Shown: positions 36,353 through 44,742 of the stretch, in pieces | Position numbering within the stretch: position 1 is the first letter of the stretch | Layout: the number at the start of each line of letters is the position of its first letter | NCBI RefSeq assembly: GCF_019834675.1 | Contig: NZ_JABUBU010000013.1 | Span: forward strand, 28,005-92,004 | Source: Rhodococcoides corynebacterioides | GTDB lineage: Bacteria > Actinomycetota > Actinomycetes > Mycobacteriales > Mycobacteriaceae | DNA: 64,000 nucleotides | Direction of reading: 5' to 3' | The notes under the pieces: model-generated | Seen by the model: only the letters and a program-made list of their open reading frames with translations | What the model was told of the DNA's origin: nothing | Databases searched by the model: none | Translations under genes and position numbers: made by a program

Positions 36353-37087
36353 GTGACCGTCGGTAACGTTCTGCTGCTCGTCGTGGCGGGCTTCGGCGCC
36401 GGCCTGGTCGGGTACGTGACGGGGCTGGCGTCGCTCGTGTCCTATCCCGCGCTCCTGGCGGTGGGCCTGAGTCCGGTGGCCGCGAACGTGACCAACACCG
36501 TCGCCCTCGTCGGCGCCGGGGTGGGCGCCACGGCGTCGTCGACCAAGGAACTCGCGCGCGGCGGTCGCGCGCTGCTGTGGTCCACGCTGTGGGCGGCGCT
36601 CGGCGGTCTCACGGGCGCCGCGATTCTGCTGCTCGTGCCGGGGGACTCGTTCGAGACGCTCGTCCCGTTCCTCATCCTCGTGGCGTCGGCCGCGGTCCTG
36701 GCCCAGCCACGAATCCGCCTGCTCGCCGGGACACGGACGTTCCCCGTCGCCTACCCGGTGTCGTTGTTCGCGGTGGCCGTCTACGGTGGCTACTTCGGCG
36801 CCGGAGCGGGCGTGGTGTTCATGGCGCTGACCCTGATCTGCACCGCAGAGCCCGTGTGGCGGGCGGCGTTGCTCAAGAGCTACCTGCTGGGCGTGGCCAA
36901 CCTGGTCGCGGCGGTGCTGTTCGCGTTCTCCGGCGAGGTGCACTGGCTCGCCGCCGGCGCGATGGCCGTCGGCGCGATGGGCGGCGGCGCCGTCGGGCCA
37001 CGGCTGGTGCGCCGCGTGCCCGCCGGCCCGCTGCGTGTGGTGATCGCGCTCAGCGGCATCGGGCTCGCGCTGTACCTCTGGTTCTGA
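36353..37087 (+). CDS. TauE/SafE-family membrane transporter
   Basis: A 244-residue integral membrane protein with about eight hydrophobic segments. GFGAGLVGYVTGLASLVSYPALLAVGLSP and the repeat AVYGGYFGAGAGVVFMALT are the paired signature of the TauE/SafE family, which moves sulfite or other sulfur-containing organic anions. The GTG at 36353 is supported by the -10 hexamer. It ends 38 bp inside the convergent DUF3054 gene. The substrate is unknown. Confidence 0.85.
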   Translation: MTVGNVLLLVVAGFGAGLVGYVTGLASLVSYPALLAVGLSPVAANVTNTVALVGAGVGATASSTKELARGGRALLWSTLWAALGGLTGAAILLLVPGDSFETLVPFLILVASAAVLAQPRIRLLAGTRTFPVAYPVSLFAVAVYGGYFGAGAGVVFMALTLICTAEPVWRAALLKSYLLGVANLVAAVLFAFSGEVHWLAAGAMAVGAMGGGAVGPRLVRRVPAGPLRVVIALSGIGLALYLWF

Positions 37088-37463
37088 CCCGCGCCAGCGC
37101 ACGCCACCCGAGCAGGAACACCGCCAGCGTCACCGACGCCACGATCACGAAGCTGACCGCCGTCCCCTCGCCGGTCAGACGCCGAACGACCATGCCGCCC
37201 ACCACCGTCGCCACCCACACCAGCACGCCGGTGGGGAGGACGAGCAGCGGGGCGAGCTTGTTCCGGTACAGCGCGACGGTGGCCACCCACCCGACGGCCA
37301 GCCCGACCAGGAACGGCCACGCCGTGCTCAGCGTGCCGCCGACGGTGACGCCCTCGGCGTGGCTGCGACGTCCGACGGCGGCGAAGACGAGCACGAGCAC
37401 GACGTCGAGCGCGACGGCCAGGGCGAGCACGCGCGTCGTCGACGGGCGGGTGGCGGTGGTCAT
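37050..37463 (-). CDS. DUF3054 small membrane protein
   Basis: A 137-residue protein with four predicted membrane segments (ALAVALDVVLVLVFAAVG, AWPFLVGLAVGWVATVALY, LLVLPTGVLVWVATVVGGMV and FVIVASVTLAVFLLGW). The motif GRRSHAEG after the first segment matches DUF3054. No biochemical role is known. The ATG at 37463 is 7 nt after a TATCCT -10 hexamer, which argues for a leaderless transcript. Confidence 0.82.
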   Translation of the reverse strand: MTTATRPSTTRVLALAVALDVVLVLVFAAVGRRSHAEGVTVGGTLSTAWPFLVGLAVGWVATVALYRNKLAPLLVLPTGVLVWVATVVGGMVVRRLTGEGTAVSFVIVASVTLAVFLLGWRALARVRTRGTARARCR

Positions 37464-37470
37464 GGGCACC

Positions 37471-37476
37471 AGGATA
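37471..37476 (-). promoter_or_regulatory. -10 hexamer TATCCT, leaderless DUF3054 gene
   Basis: Read leftwards, TATCCT ends 7 nt before the ATG at 37463, with no ribosome site. Confidence 0.5.
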
Positions 37477-37490
37477 GAGATCGCCGAACG

Positions 37491-37529
37491 CACGTCACCC
37501 CCGCCGGCGGAACCGACGGGGGTGACGTG
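37491..37529 (-). terminator. Hairpin terminator after the YceI gene
   Basis: A perfect 13-bp stem (CACGTCACCCCCG pairing with CGGGGGTGACGTG) with a 13-base loop lies 12 bp after the YceI stop. No T-run follows. Confidence 0.8.
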
Positions 37530-37541
37530 GTGCGTGCTGGA

Positions 37542-38093
37542 TCAGGCCTGCAGGCCGGCCTCGATGTCGAGGTTCAGCGTGATCTTGTCGCCCACGACGG
37601 CGCCGCCGCCCTCGAGCGGCATGTCGATGCTGATGCCGAAGTCGCGACGGTTGATGGTGGTGGTGGCCTCGAAGCCCGCGACCGGACCGTTGCCCATGCC
37701 GGCGTTGACGCCGTTGTACTCCACGGTGAGCTCGACGGGCTTGGTCACGCCGTGCAGCGTGAAGTCGCCGGTGAGGACGTAACCGTCGCCCTTCGGGGTG
37801 ACCGAGGTGGAGCGGAAGGTGGCGGTGGGGAACTTCTCGACCTCGAAGAAGTCGGCGGTCTTGAGGTGGCCGTCGCGCTGCGCGTTGTCGGTGGTGATGG
37901 AGGCGACGTCGATGTCGGCGGAGATGGCGGTGACGCCGCTGTCGTCGACGGTGATGGAGCCGGAGAAGTCCTGGAAGCGTCCGCGGACCTTGCTGACCAT
38001 GAGGTGACGAACGGTGAAGCCGAGGGTCGAGTGCGTGGGGTCGATGGCCCACGTACCGGCGGTGAGCTGAGGAACGGTGACTGCTGCGGTCAT
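37542..38093 (-). CDS. YceI-family lipid-binding protein
   Basis: A 183-residue lipocalin-like protein. It opens with TAGTWAIDPTHSTLGFTVRHLMVSKVRG, the YceI signature, and ends with GGGAVVGDKITLNLDIEA. YceI proteins bind polyisoprenoids or other amphiphiles. No signal peptide is seen, so this one is probably cytosolic, as is common in actinobacteria. The ATG at 38093 follows AGGAG. It has its own terminator and probably its own promoter. Confidence 0.9.
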   Translation of the reverse strand: MTAAVTVPQLTAGTWAIDPTHSTLGFTVRHLMVSKVRGRFQDFSGSITVDDSGVTAISADIDVASITTDNAQRDGHLKTADFFEVEKFPTATFRSTSVTPKGDGYVLTGDFTLHGVTKPVELTVEYNGVNAGMGNGPVAGFEATTTINRRDFGISIDMPLEGGGAVVGDKITLNLDIEAGLQA

Positions 38094-38109
38094 GACGAAC
38101 TCCTGGTGT

Positions 38110-38123
38110 GTTGAGGTTTCAAC
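38110..38123. promoter_or_regulatory. Inverted repeat GTTGAGGTTTCAAC before yceI
   Basis: Five-base arms GTTGA and TCAAC around GGTT lie 17 bp upstream of the YceI start. The size and place suit a MarR-type operator; no regulator gene is adjacent. Confidence 0.35.
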
Positions 38124-38156
38124 CGACACCGTACACAACCGGACCGCGGTCCGCAT

Positions 38157-39242
38157 CTATTCCCCGGCGGTGGTGCGCTCGCTTTCCTGCTCGAACTCGG
38201 CCCGCGCGTCCTCGAGGCGGTGCGATCGGAACAGCGCCAGGAACACCACCCAGCCGACCACGGCCACCAACACGAAACTCACGACGCGGTAGACCAGCGC
38301 CGCCGCCACGGCCTGCGAGGCGCTGATCGACGCGGCCGTGGTCAGGGTGGCGATCAGCGTCGCGTCGACGATCACCAGGCCGCCCGGCGCGCCGGGAATC
38401 GAGCCGACCGTCTTCCCGGCCGAGAACACCAACAGCAAGCCGTAGATCGTCGGGTCGGCCCCGACGGCGAAGCACGCCAGGCCCAGGCAGGCCACGTCGG
38501 CGAGCCGGTGCACCGCGGAGAACCCGGCCGCGGCCGCGGCGTCGCGCGGACCGAGCCGCACCGACGTCACCTGATCGACGACGGCGTCCAGCCGGGCCCG
38601 GCCCGCATCCGGCGCGTTGCCCCGAATCGCGTTGTATTTCGCGAGTCCCCAGCGCCCGACGGCCACGATCGACCGAGGATGGGCACGCACGTAGCGGACG
38701 GCCACGACCAGGGCGACGACGCCCGCCACGGGAAGAATCAGGGTGGTGGTGTTGGCGCTGCCGCCCACCAGCAGGGCGCCCGACACCCCGAGCAGGGCGA
38801 GTCCGAGCGCCGCGATGACTCCGGAGATGGCCAACTGCCACGACGCGACCACCGGGCTCGCCCCCCAGCGTCGTGTCTCGCGGTAGGTGAAGGCGGTCGA
38901 GAAGACCTGGCCCGCGGGCAGCGTCACCGACATGGCCGTGCTGGCGTAGATCACCGACAGGGAGCGTCGCTGGCTCACCCGCACACCGCCGGCGGCGAGC
39001 AGTTGCTTCTGCACCCGGGCGAACGCGGAGAGCGACACGGCCTGAGCGACGACGCACGCGAGGGCGATGCCCCAGTGCATCTCGGTCAGCGCCCGCCAGG
39101 ACTCGTGGAGGCGGGGAGCGAGGTAGACGCCCTCCCCGATCAGCAGGGCGAGCAGGGCGACGGCGAGGACCCAGCGCACCCACCGCCAGTGGCGTCCCGA
39201 CCGGGATTCCCCGGACGGACCGTCGTGCTCGGGGGATGCCAC
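38157..39242 (-). CDS. Lysylphosphatidylglycerol synthase-like flippase domain protein (UPF0104)
   Basis: A 361-residue membrane protein with eight or more hydrophobic segments. SVTLPAGQVFSTAFTYRETRRWG and GSIPGAPGGLVIVDATLIATLT match the LPG synthase transmembrane family, the flippase part of MprF without the lysyl-transferase domain. It probably moves a lipid or prenyl-linked molecule across the membrane. The GTG at 39242 is favoured because a TACGCT hexamer lies 7 nt upstream; a GTG at 39278 is the alternative. Confidence 0.82.
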   Translation of the reverse strand: MASPEHDGPSGESRSGRHWRWVRWVLAVALLALLIGEGVYLAPRLHESWRALTEMHWGIALACVVAQAVSLSAFARVQKQLLAAGGVRVSQRRSLSVIYASTAMSVTLPAGQVFSTAFTYRETRRWGASPVVASWQLAISGVIAALGLALLGVSGALLVGGSANTTTLILPVAGVVALVVAVRYVRAHPRSIVAVGRWGLAKYNAIRGNAPDAGRARLDAVVDQVTSVRLGPRDAAAAAGFSAVHRLADVACLGLACFAVGADPTIYGLLLVFSAGKTVGSIPGAPGGLVIVDATLIATLTTAASISASQAVAAALVYRVVSFVLVAVVGWVVFLALFRSHRLEDARAEFEQESERTTAGE

Positions 39243-39249
39243 GACGGAC

Positions 39250-39255
39250 AGCGTA
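39250..39255 (-). promoter_or_regulatory. -10 hexamer TACGCT, leaderless flippase gene
   Basis: Read leftwards, TACGCT ends 7 nt before GTG 39242. If real, the longer reading from 39278 is excluded. Confidence 0.45.
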
Positions 39256-39312
39256 ACGAACCGAGACCGGCCGACCACGCGTCCGTCGGGCTCGGGTGAC
39301 GAGCGAGACCGG

Positions 39313-40833
39313 TCAGCGCGGATCCGGATAGACGACGGGGGTGGCCAGATGCGTGGCGCGACGGCGGCCGCGCAACTGCACCTTCTCGCCGAGTTCCCAG
39401 TGCGACTGCTCGTCCTCGTCGGCGAAGTACAGCGCCGAGGTGGACGCGAGAACTCGGCTCGGCTGGAACTTCGCGAGCTCGGTCAGCCGCGACGCCTCGT
39501 TCACCGGGTCACCGATCACGGTGTACTCGAAGCGCTCCTGCGCGCCGATGTTGCCGGCCACCGCCAACCCGGCGGAGACGCCGATGCCGATGTCGAGGCC
39601 CACGATGCCGTGCAGCTCGGAGCGCAGTTCCCGCGCCGCGGACAGCGCCGCCGTCGGCGCGTCCGGACGGTCCAGCGGCGCCCCGAAGATGGCGAGCGCG
39701 GCGTCGCCGACGAACTTGTTGACGAACCCGTGGTGACGATCGACCACGTCGACCACGACTCGGAAGAAATCGTTGAGCAGGTCGACCACCTCGCCCGGCG
39801 GCCGTTCCGACGCCGCCGCGGTGGAGCCGACCATGTCGACGAACAGCACGGCGACGAAGCGCGTCTCGCCGCCGAGTTCGGTGCCGAACTGCAGCGCCCG
39901 ACGCGCCACGTCCTCGCCGACGTGCTGACCGAACAGCTCGCGGAGCACCTTGCGCTCGGACGAGTCCTGCATCATCCGGTTGAACCCGACCTGCAGACGC
40001 CCGATCTCGCTGCCGTCGAACACCTCGACCTGGACCTCGGTGTCGCCCCGCTGCACCCGCTCGATCGCCCGGCGCAGCTGCCGGATGGGATCGGAGATCT
40101 GACTCGCGGTCAGCATCGACAGGCAGAACGCCTGCACGATGGCCAGGATGCACAGCAGCGCGATGGCGATGGCCAGCGCGTCGGGGGAGAACACCAGGTC
40201 CGTCGTGAGCTGCGTGGCGCAGAGCAGCAGGATGCCGGTGACGGGAATGAGCGTCCCCAGCCCCCACGTCATCGCCATGCGGGTGCCCACGCCGGGCGTC
40301 ATGGTGCGGTCGAACCGGCCCTCGCTGAGTGCCTGCGCCGCGACCGGCCGCAGGATGCGCTCGCCCAGCATGTAGGTGAAACCGAAGGTGATGGCCGCGG
40401 CCATGGCCACGGTGACGGCCACCGCGACGGCCAGCGACGGCATCTCCGCCGCCGTGAGCACCATGAACAGGATGCCGCCCACGATCCACAGCACCAGGTG
40501 CACGATGGCCTGGCGCAGCGGGGCGTGCAGCGCCGCCATCTGCTCGGCGCGCGTGGGCGGGCCGCCGCGCAGCTGCCAGTGCATGACGCTGCGCAGCATG
40601 ATCGCCGCCGTCACCAGACTCACCACGGCCGCGAAGACGAGGTACGCGCCGAAGATGACGACGTTGCGGACCCGGTCGACGACGATCGACTGGTTCTCCG
40701 GGATCGGCAGGCCGTAACGCACGAAGGCGAAGACCAGGATCGCGCCCAGCAGATTCGCGAGCAGCATCGATGCCAGGTACAGCGGCCAGCGACTCCGGAG
40801 AGTCCTCTCGACCGCACGCACGGGCACCAGCAC
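39313..40833 (-). CDS. Membrane adenylate/guanylate cyclase with HAMP domain
   Basis: A 506-residue class III cyclase. Six membrane segments occupy residues 17-240, a HAMP linker about 240-292 (SQISDPIRQLRRAIERVQRGD), and a catalytic domain from 325. The metal aspartate is D333 in FVDMVGST, the second in KFVGDAAL (K373, D377), and NEASRL holds the Asn and Arg. The layout matches mycobacterial Rv3645 and Rv1318c-1320c, which make cAMP. The start (GTG 40833) has no clear ribosome site. It diverges from the exporter gene across 101 bp. Confidence 0.88.
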   Translation of the reverse strand: MLVPVRAVERTLRSRWPLYLASMLLANLLGAILVFAFVRYGLPIPENQSIVVDRVRNVVIFGAYLVFAAVVSLVTAAIMLRSVMHWQLRGGPPTRAEQMAALHAPLRQAIVHLVLWIVGGILFMVLTAAEMPSLAVAVAVTVAMAAAITFGFTYMLGERILRPVAAQALSEGRFDRTMTPGVGTRMAMTWGLGTLIPVTGILLLCATQLTTDLVFSPDALAIAIALLCILAIVQAFCLSMLTASQISDPIRQLRRAIERVQRGDTEVQVEVFDGSEIGRLQVGFNRMMQDSSERKVLRELFGQHVGEDVARRALQFGTELGGETRFVAVLFVDMVGSTAAASERPPGEVVDLLNDFFRVVVDVVDRHHGFVNKFVGDAALAIFGAPLDRPDAPTAALSAARELRSELHGIVGLDIGIGVSAGLAVAGNIGAQERFEYTVIGDPVNEASRLTELAKFQPSRVLASTSALYFADEDEQSHWELGEKVQLRGRRRATHLATPVVYPDPR

Positions 40834-40922
40834 AGGACAAAACTTACCGGGGCCGACCGACACCGGAGCACCAACCGTCCCCGCCGGTCCGGAAGCGGTG
40901 GTCGCCGCTCGTCCGATGTGGT

Positions 40923-40928
40923 TACGCT
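40923..40928 (+). promoter_or_regulatory. -10 hexamer TACGCT, leaderless AI-2E family gene
   Basis: TACGCT ends 6 nt before GTG 40935 with no ribosome site, the same layout as for the TauE-like gene. Confidence 0.5.
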
Positions 40929-40934
40929 CGGTCG

Positions 40935-42113
40935 GTGACGGACGATCCGGCGGCCTCGGTACATCCGATCGTGCGGGTCGGCGCGGCCTGGACGTGGCGC
41001 CTGCTGGTGCTCTTCGCGGGCCTGGTCGCCCTCGGCATCGTGGTGCAGCGTCTCGAGAGCGTGGTCGTGCCCGTCGGGCTGGCATTGCTCGCCTCGGCGC
41101 TACTCCTTCCGCTCGTCGACTGGCTGCACCGGCGGGGCATTCCGCGGGTCCTCGCGGTGGTGGTCGCGGTGCTGGGCAGCATCGGGCTCGTCGTCGGCAT
41201 CCTGACCTTCGTCGTCGAGCAGTTCATCGAGGGCCTGCCGGCCCTCACCGACAAGGTGACCGGCAGCATCACCTCGCTCCAGCAGTGGTTCACCGACGGT
41301 CCGCTGCACTTCAGCCAGGACCAGATCCGGTCCGCGGGCGACTCGGTGGTGCGGTCGCTGCAGTCCAACCAGGAGGCGCTCACCTCCGGGGCGCTGACCA
41401 CCGCGGCGACCATCGGCGAGATTCTCACCGGAACGCTCCTCCTGCTCTTCACCCTCATCTTCTTCCTCTACGGCGGCCAGCAGATCTGGGAGTTCGTCAC
41501 CCGGCTCGCGCCGACGCGTGCACGTCGCCGCGTTCGCGTCGCCGGCAGCCAGGCGTTCGGCTCGCTGGTCGGGTACGTCCGGGCCACCGTCGTCGTCGCG
41601 GCGGCCGACGCCGTGGGCATCGGCGCCGGGCTGGCCGTCCTGGGGGTGCCGCTCGCGCTGCCCCTGGCCACGCTCGTGTTCATCGGAGCCTTCGTCCCGA
41701 TCGTCGGCGCGGTGCTCACCGGGTTCGTCGCGGTGCTGGTGGCGCTGGTCAGCAAGGGTCTGGTGACGGCGCTGATCGCCCTCGCGATCGTGGTGGCCGT
41801 CATGCAACTGGAAGGGCACGTCCTGCAGCCGCTGCTGCTCGGCCGCGCCGTCCGCATCCACCCGCTGGCGGTGGTGCTCGCCATCGCGACCGGCATCGTG
41901 TTCGCCGGCATCATCGGCGGGCTCCTGGCCGTGCCCCTGGTCGCGATGGCCAACACGGCGGTGCGGTCGCTGCTCGCCGACGACCCCGAGGACGCGTACG
42001 ACGAGCTCGCCGAGGCCGACCCGTCGCAACCGATGTTCCCGGCCGACGCCGCCGACCCCGTGCCCGAGACGCAGCGGTTGCGAAAGGGTGAGATCGACGG
42101 CGACACCGACTGA
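40935..42113 (+). CDS. AI-2E transporter family membrane protein
   Basis: A 392-residue membrane protein with about eight segments. ALLLPLVDWLHRRGIPRVLAVVVAVLG and the C-terminal GAFVPIVGAVLTGFVAVLVALVSKG plus QLEGHVLQPLLLGRAVRIHPLAVV are the family signature. Members include the AI-2 exporter TqsA and Na/H antiporters, so the cargo is open. The GTG at 40935 is set by the promoter. Its end overlaps the sensor kinase gene by 26 bp. Confidence 0.88.
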   Translation: MTDDPAASVHPIVRVGAAWTWRLLVLFAGLVALGIVVQRLESVVVPVGLALLASALLLPLVDWLHRRGIPRVLAVVVAVLGSIGLVVGILTFVVEQFIEGLPALTDKVTGSITSLQQWFTDGPLHFSQDQIRSAGDSVVRSLQSNQEALTSGALTTAATIGEILTGTLLLLFTLIFFLYGGQQIWEFVTRLAPTRARRRVRVAGSQAFGSLVGYVRATVVVAAADAVGIGAGLAVLGVPLALPLATLVFIGAFVPIVGAVLTGFVAVLVALVSKGLVTALIALAIVVAVMQLEGHVLQPLLLGRAVRIHPLAVVLAIATGIVFAGIIGGLLAVPLVAMANTAVRSLLADDPEDAYDELAEADPSQPMFPADAADPVPETQRLRKGEIDGDTD

Positions 42114-43227
42114 CCCGGCGGGCGCCGACGGGCCGCTCTGGCGCGCCGCGGCGGCGTTCCGGCTGCTCACCGTGGTCTATGCGGTGGGATTCCACCTGGT
42201 GGTCCAGGACGAGTACGACGTCGGCTGGTCCCACGCCCTCGTCGCCGTGGTGGTCCTGTGGTCCGGTGTCGCCGTGACCGCGGCGGTGACACCGTCCGTC
42301 CGACCGGGATTCGTCGCCGCGGATCAGCTGATCACCCTCGCCCTGATCGTCTCGACCGTGGCGGTGGCGGGACCCGACTGGCGACGCGACCACCAGGTCC
42401 TCCCCACCACGATCTGGGTGGCGAACGCCGTGGTCGCGGCGGCGTTGCTCGGCGGTCCTCGCGTCGGCGTCGCGTCGGCCCTGACGATGACCGTCGCCAT
42501 CGCCGTCGTCCGGGGGAACCTCGACGCCGACCTCTGGCGCGACTCCACGGGGCCGATCCTGCTGTCCGTCGGTCTCGCGCTGGGCCTCGCCGCGCGGATC
42601 GCGCGATCCGCACGGGCGCGTCTCGACGAGGCGGTCGCCCTCGCGGCGGCCACCGCCGAGCGGGAGCGGCTCGCCCGCGAGGTGCACGACGGCGTGCTGC
42701 AGGTGCTCGCGCTGGTCAACCGGCGGGGCCGCGAACTCGGGGGACCGGCCGCGGAACTCGGCACGCTCGCCGCCGAACAGGAGCGCGCACTGCGGAAGCT
42801 GCTGTCCGGCACCGCAGCTCACGACTCCGACACCCGGGGCGGCGCCGGTGACCTCACGGCTGCCGTGCGGGCCGTGGTGGGTCCCGAGGTGACGGTCGCC
42901 GCGCCGTCCGAGCCCGTGACGGTCGCGGGCGACCTCCGCCGGGAACTGGTCGCCGCGGTCGTGGCCGCCGTCGACAACGCTCACCGACACGCGCCCGACG
43001 CCGCCGTGTACGTCTCCATCGAGGACGACGGGAACGCCGTCGTCGTCAGCGTGCGTGACGACGGGCCCGGCATCGACCCCGCGCGGGTGGCGGCCGCCCG
43101 CGCCGAGGGCAGGCTGGGCATCGCGTCGTCGATCGTCGGGCGTCTCGAGGCGGTGGGCGGACGCGCCGAGCTGATCACGGGACCAGGGGAAGGAACGGAA
43201 TGGGAACTGACGGTACCGATCACGTGA
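42088..43227 (+). CDS. Sensor histidine kinase, MacS/NarX-type
   Basis: A 379-residue kinase. Four to six membrane segments in residues 20-165 are followed by a HisKA_3 dimerisation helix with phosphoacceptor H200 (REVHDGVLQVL), then an ATPase domain with VDNAHRHAP (N box) and DDGPGID (G box). It senses an unknown membrane signal and phosphorylates the adjacent regulator. The GTG at 42088 follows AAAGG inside the preceding gene. It overlaps the regulator gene by 28 bp. Confidence 0.88.
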   Translation: MRSTATPTDPAGADGPLWRAAAAFRLLTVVYAVGFHLVVQDEYDVGWSHALVAVVVLWSGVAVTAAVTPSVRPGFVAADQLITLALIVSTVAVAGPDWRRDHQVLPTTIWVANAVVAAALLGGPRVGVASALTMTVAIAVVRGNLDADLWRDSTGPILLSVGLALGLAARIARSARARLDEAVALAAATAERERLAREVHDGVLQVLALVNRRGRELGGPAAELGTLAAEQERALRKLLSGTAAHDSDTRGGAGDLTAAVRAVVGPEVTVAAPSEPVTVAGDLRRELVAAVVAAVDNAHRHAPDAAVYVSIEDDGNAVVVSVRDDGPGIDPARVAAARAEGRLGIASSIVGRLEAVGGRAELITGPGEGTEWELTVPIT

Positions 43228-43862
43228 TCTCCGTGATGGTGGTCGACGACCACCCGCTCTGGCGGGACGGCGTGGCGCGCGACCTCGCCGCGCGCGGCCT
43301 CGAGGTGGTCGCGACGGCCGACGGCGAGTCGGCAGCGGCGCGTCGGGCCGCGGTGACGGCCCCGGACGTCGTGCTCATGGACATGAACCTCGCGGACGGG
43401 GACGGGGCGTCCGCCACCGCCGCGGTGATCGCCGCGTCGCCGCGCAGTCGGGTGCTGGTGCTGTCCGCGTCGGGCGAGCGTGACGACGTCCTCGCGGCCG
43501 TGAAGGCCGGGGCCACAGGCTATCTGGTGAAGAGCGCGTCGGCCGAGGAGCTCGAGGCGGCGGTGCGTGCCACCGCTCGCGGCGACGCCGTGTTCACCCC
43601 GGGACTCGCCGGACTGGTGCTCGGCGAGTACCGGCGCATGGCCGCCGGTCCCGAGGCGCCGCCACCCGAGCACAGCCTGTCCGCGCGGGAGACCGAGGTA
43701 CTGCGGATGGTGGCGAAAGGGCTGACCGCCAAGCAGATCGGGGCCCGACTGCACGTCAGCCACCGCACGGTGGAGAACCACGTGCAGTCGACGCTGCGCA
43801 AGCTGCACCTGGCCAACCGCGTGGAACTGACCCGGTGGGCCGTCGAGCGCGGCCTCGACTGA
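43200..43862 (+). CDS. LuxR/NarL-type response regulator
   Basis: A 220-residue regulator. The receiver domain has the acidic pair in VMVVDDHPLWRDG, phosphoacceptor D61 in VLMDMNL, and lysine in YLVKSASAEE. The C-terminal LuxR helix-turn-helix is LSARETEVLRMVAKGLTAKQIGARLHVSHRTVENHV. It pairs with the kinase encoded upstream. The ATG at 43200 follows GGAACGGA. Its targets may include the DUF1707 gene 39 bp downstream, which has its own promoter. Confidence 0.9.
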   Translation: MGTDGTDHVISVMVVDDHPLWRDGVARDLAARGLEVVATADGESAAARRAAVTAPDVVLMDMNLADGDGASATAAVIAASPRSRVLVLSASGERDDVLAAVKAGATGYLVKSASAEELEAAVRATARGDAVFTPGLAGLVLGEYRRMAAGPEAPPPEHSLSARETEVLRMVAKGLTAKQIGARLHVSHRTVENHVQSTLRKLHLANRVELTRWAVERGLD

Positions 43863-43888
43863 CGGTCCCGGCGGAACGGACGGATCGG

Positions 43889-43894
43889 TATTCT
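43889..43894 (+). promoter_or_regulatory. -10 hexamer TATTCT, leaderless DUF1707 gene
   Basis: TATTCT ends 6 nt before the ATG at 43901. No ribosome site is present. Confidence 0.5.
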
Positions 43895-43900
43895 GGCGGC

Positions 43901-44515
43901 ATGGACGACAGGGAACTGCGGGTCAGCGACGCCGAGCGCAACCACGTGGGCGAACTGCTGCAGCGTGCCGTCGGTCAGGGAATGCTGTCCCTCGGGGAGT
44001 ACACCGAACGGATGGACACCGCCCTGGCCGCGAAGACGCGCGGGGAACTGAACGCCGTGCTGATCGATCTGCCCGGCATCCAACTGTCGGGTTCGACTGC
44101 GCCGGAATCGATCTCGCGTGGGCCGGTGGTGTCGTCCGTCGGCGGCGCGGACGAGGCCACGGTGAAGGCGACGCTGTCGTCGGTCACCCGGTCCGGCGCG
44201 TGGGACGTGCCCCGCCTGCTGCGGGTGCGCTCCCGCATGGGGTCGGTGACGCTGAACTTCGTCGACGCCACCGTGCATTCGTCGACCGTCGTCATCGACG
44301 TGGACGACTACATGAGCTCCGTCTCGATCATCGTGCCCGAGGGTGTGTCGGTGAACATGGACGGGCTGCAGGCGGTGGCGGGCAGCGCCGAGAACAAGGT
44401 GCGCGGTCGCCGCGACGACTGTTCCCTGCACCTCGAGATCCGGGGGCGGACCCGCATGGGATCGGTGACGGCCAAGCACCCCTTCGGCGTCACCATCAAG
44501 CGCATGCTCGGCTGA
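43901..44515 (+). CDS. DUF1707 protein with LiaF-like C-terminal domain
   Basis: A 204-residue soluble protein. Residues 5-58 are the SHOCT-like DUF1707 domain (RVSDAERNHVGELLQRAVGQGMLSLGEYTERMDTALAAKTRGEL). The C-terminal half has VTLNFVDATVHSSTVVIDVDDYMSSVSIIVPEGV, the beta-helical pattern of cell-wall-active antibiotic response (LiaF-like) proteins. In firmicutes such proteins regulate envelope-stress kinases, and this one sits next to a two-component system. Whether it controls that system is inference. Confidence 0.82.
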   Translation: MDDRELRVSDAERNHVGELLQRAVGQGMLSLGEYTERMDTALAAKTRGELNAVLIDLPGIQLSGSTAPESISRGPVVSSVGGADEATVKATLSSVTRSGAWDVPRLLRVRSRMGSVTLNFVDATVHSSTVVIDVDDYMSSVSIIVPEGVSVNMDGLQAVAGSAENKVRGRRDDCSLHLEIRGRTRMGSVTAKHPFGVTIKRMLG

Positions 44516-44530
44516 CTTGCCCCGGTCGAA

Positions 44531-44650
44531 CTGCGCAGGTTCCGGTCACTTGCGCGGGGTGCAACCGGTGAGGATGGCGGGAACCCGAGTAGGTCCGCAC
44601 CTGCGCAGGTTCTGGTCACCTGCACGGGTTGCAACCGGTGAGGATGGCGG
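44531..44650 (+). repeat. Two copies of a dispersed ~50-bp intergenic repeat
   Basis: Copies at 44531-44580 and 44601-44650 are 70 bp apart and differ at about five positions. They share CTGCGCAGGTT, GGTCAC, the palindrome GGTTGCAACC (broken in the first copy) and CCGGTGAGGATGGCGG. A third copy in reverse orientation is at 63394-63443. The 44516-44742 intergenic region holds no gene. Confidence 0.85.
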
Positions 44651-44742
44651 AAGGCTGAGCGGGAACCACTCGAGTAGACGCCGGGGGCGAGTGCGTAGTT
44701 TCCCCCATTCCGGGCGGGTCCGCGACGGGCGAGCATCGAGTC

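Noticed and set aside
44531..44650. Possible CRISPR or attachment site
   Set aside because: Only two copies are here, the gap is 20 bp with no array, and no integrase is in the window. The third copy is 19 kb away and reversed.
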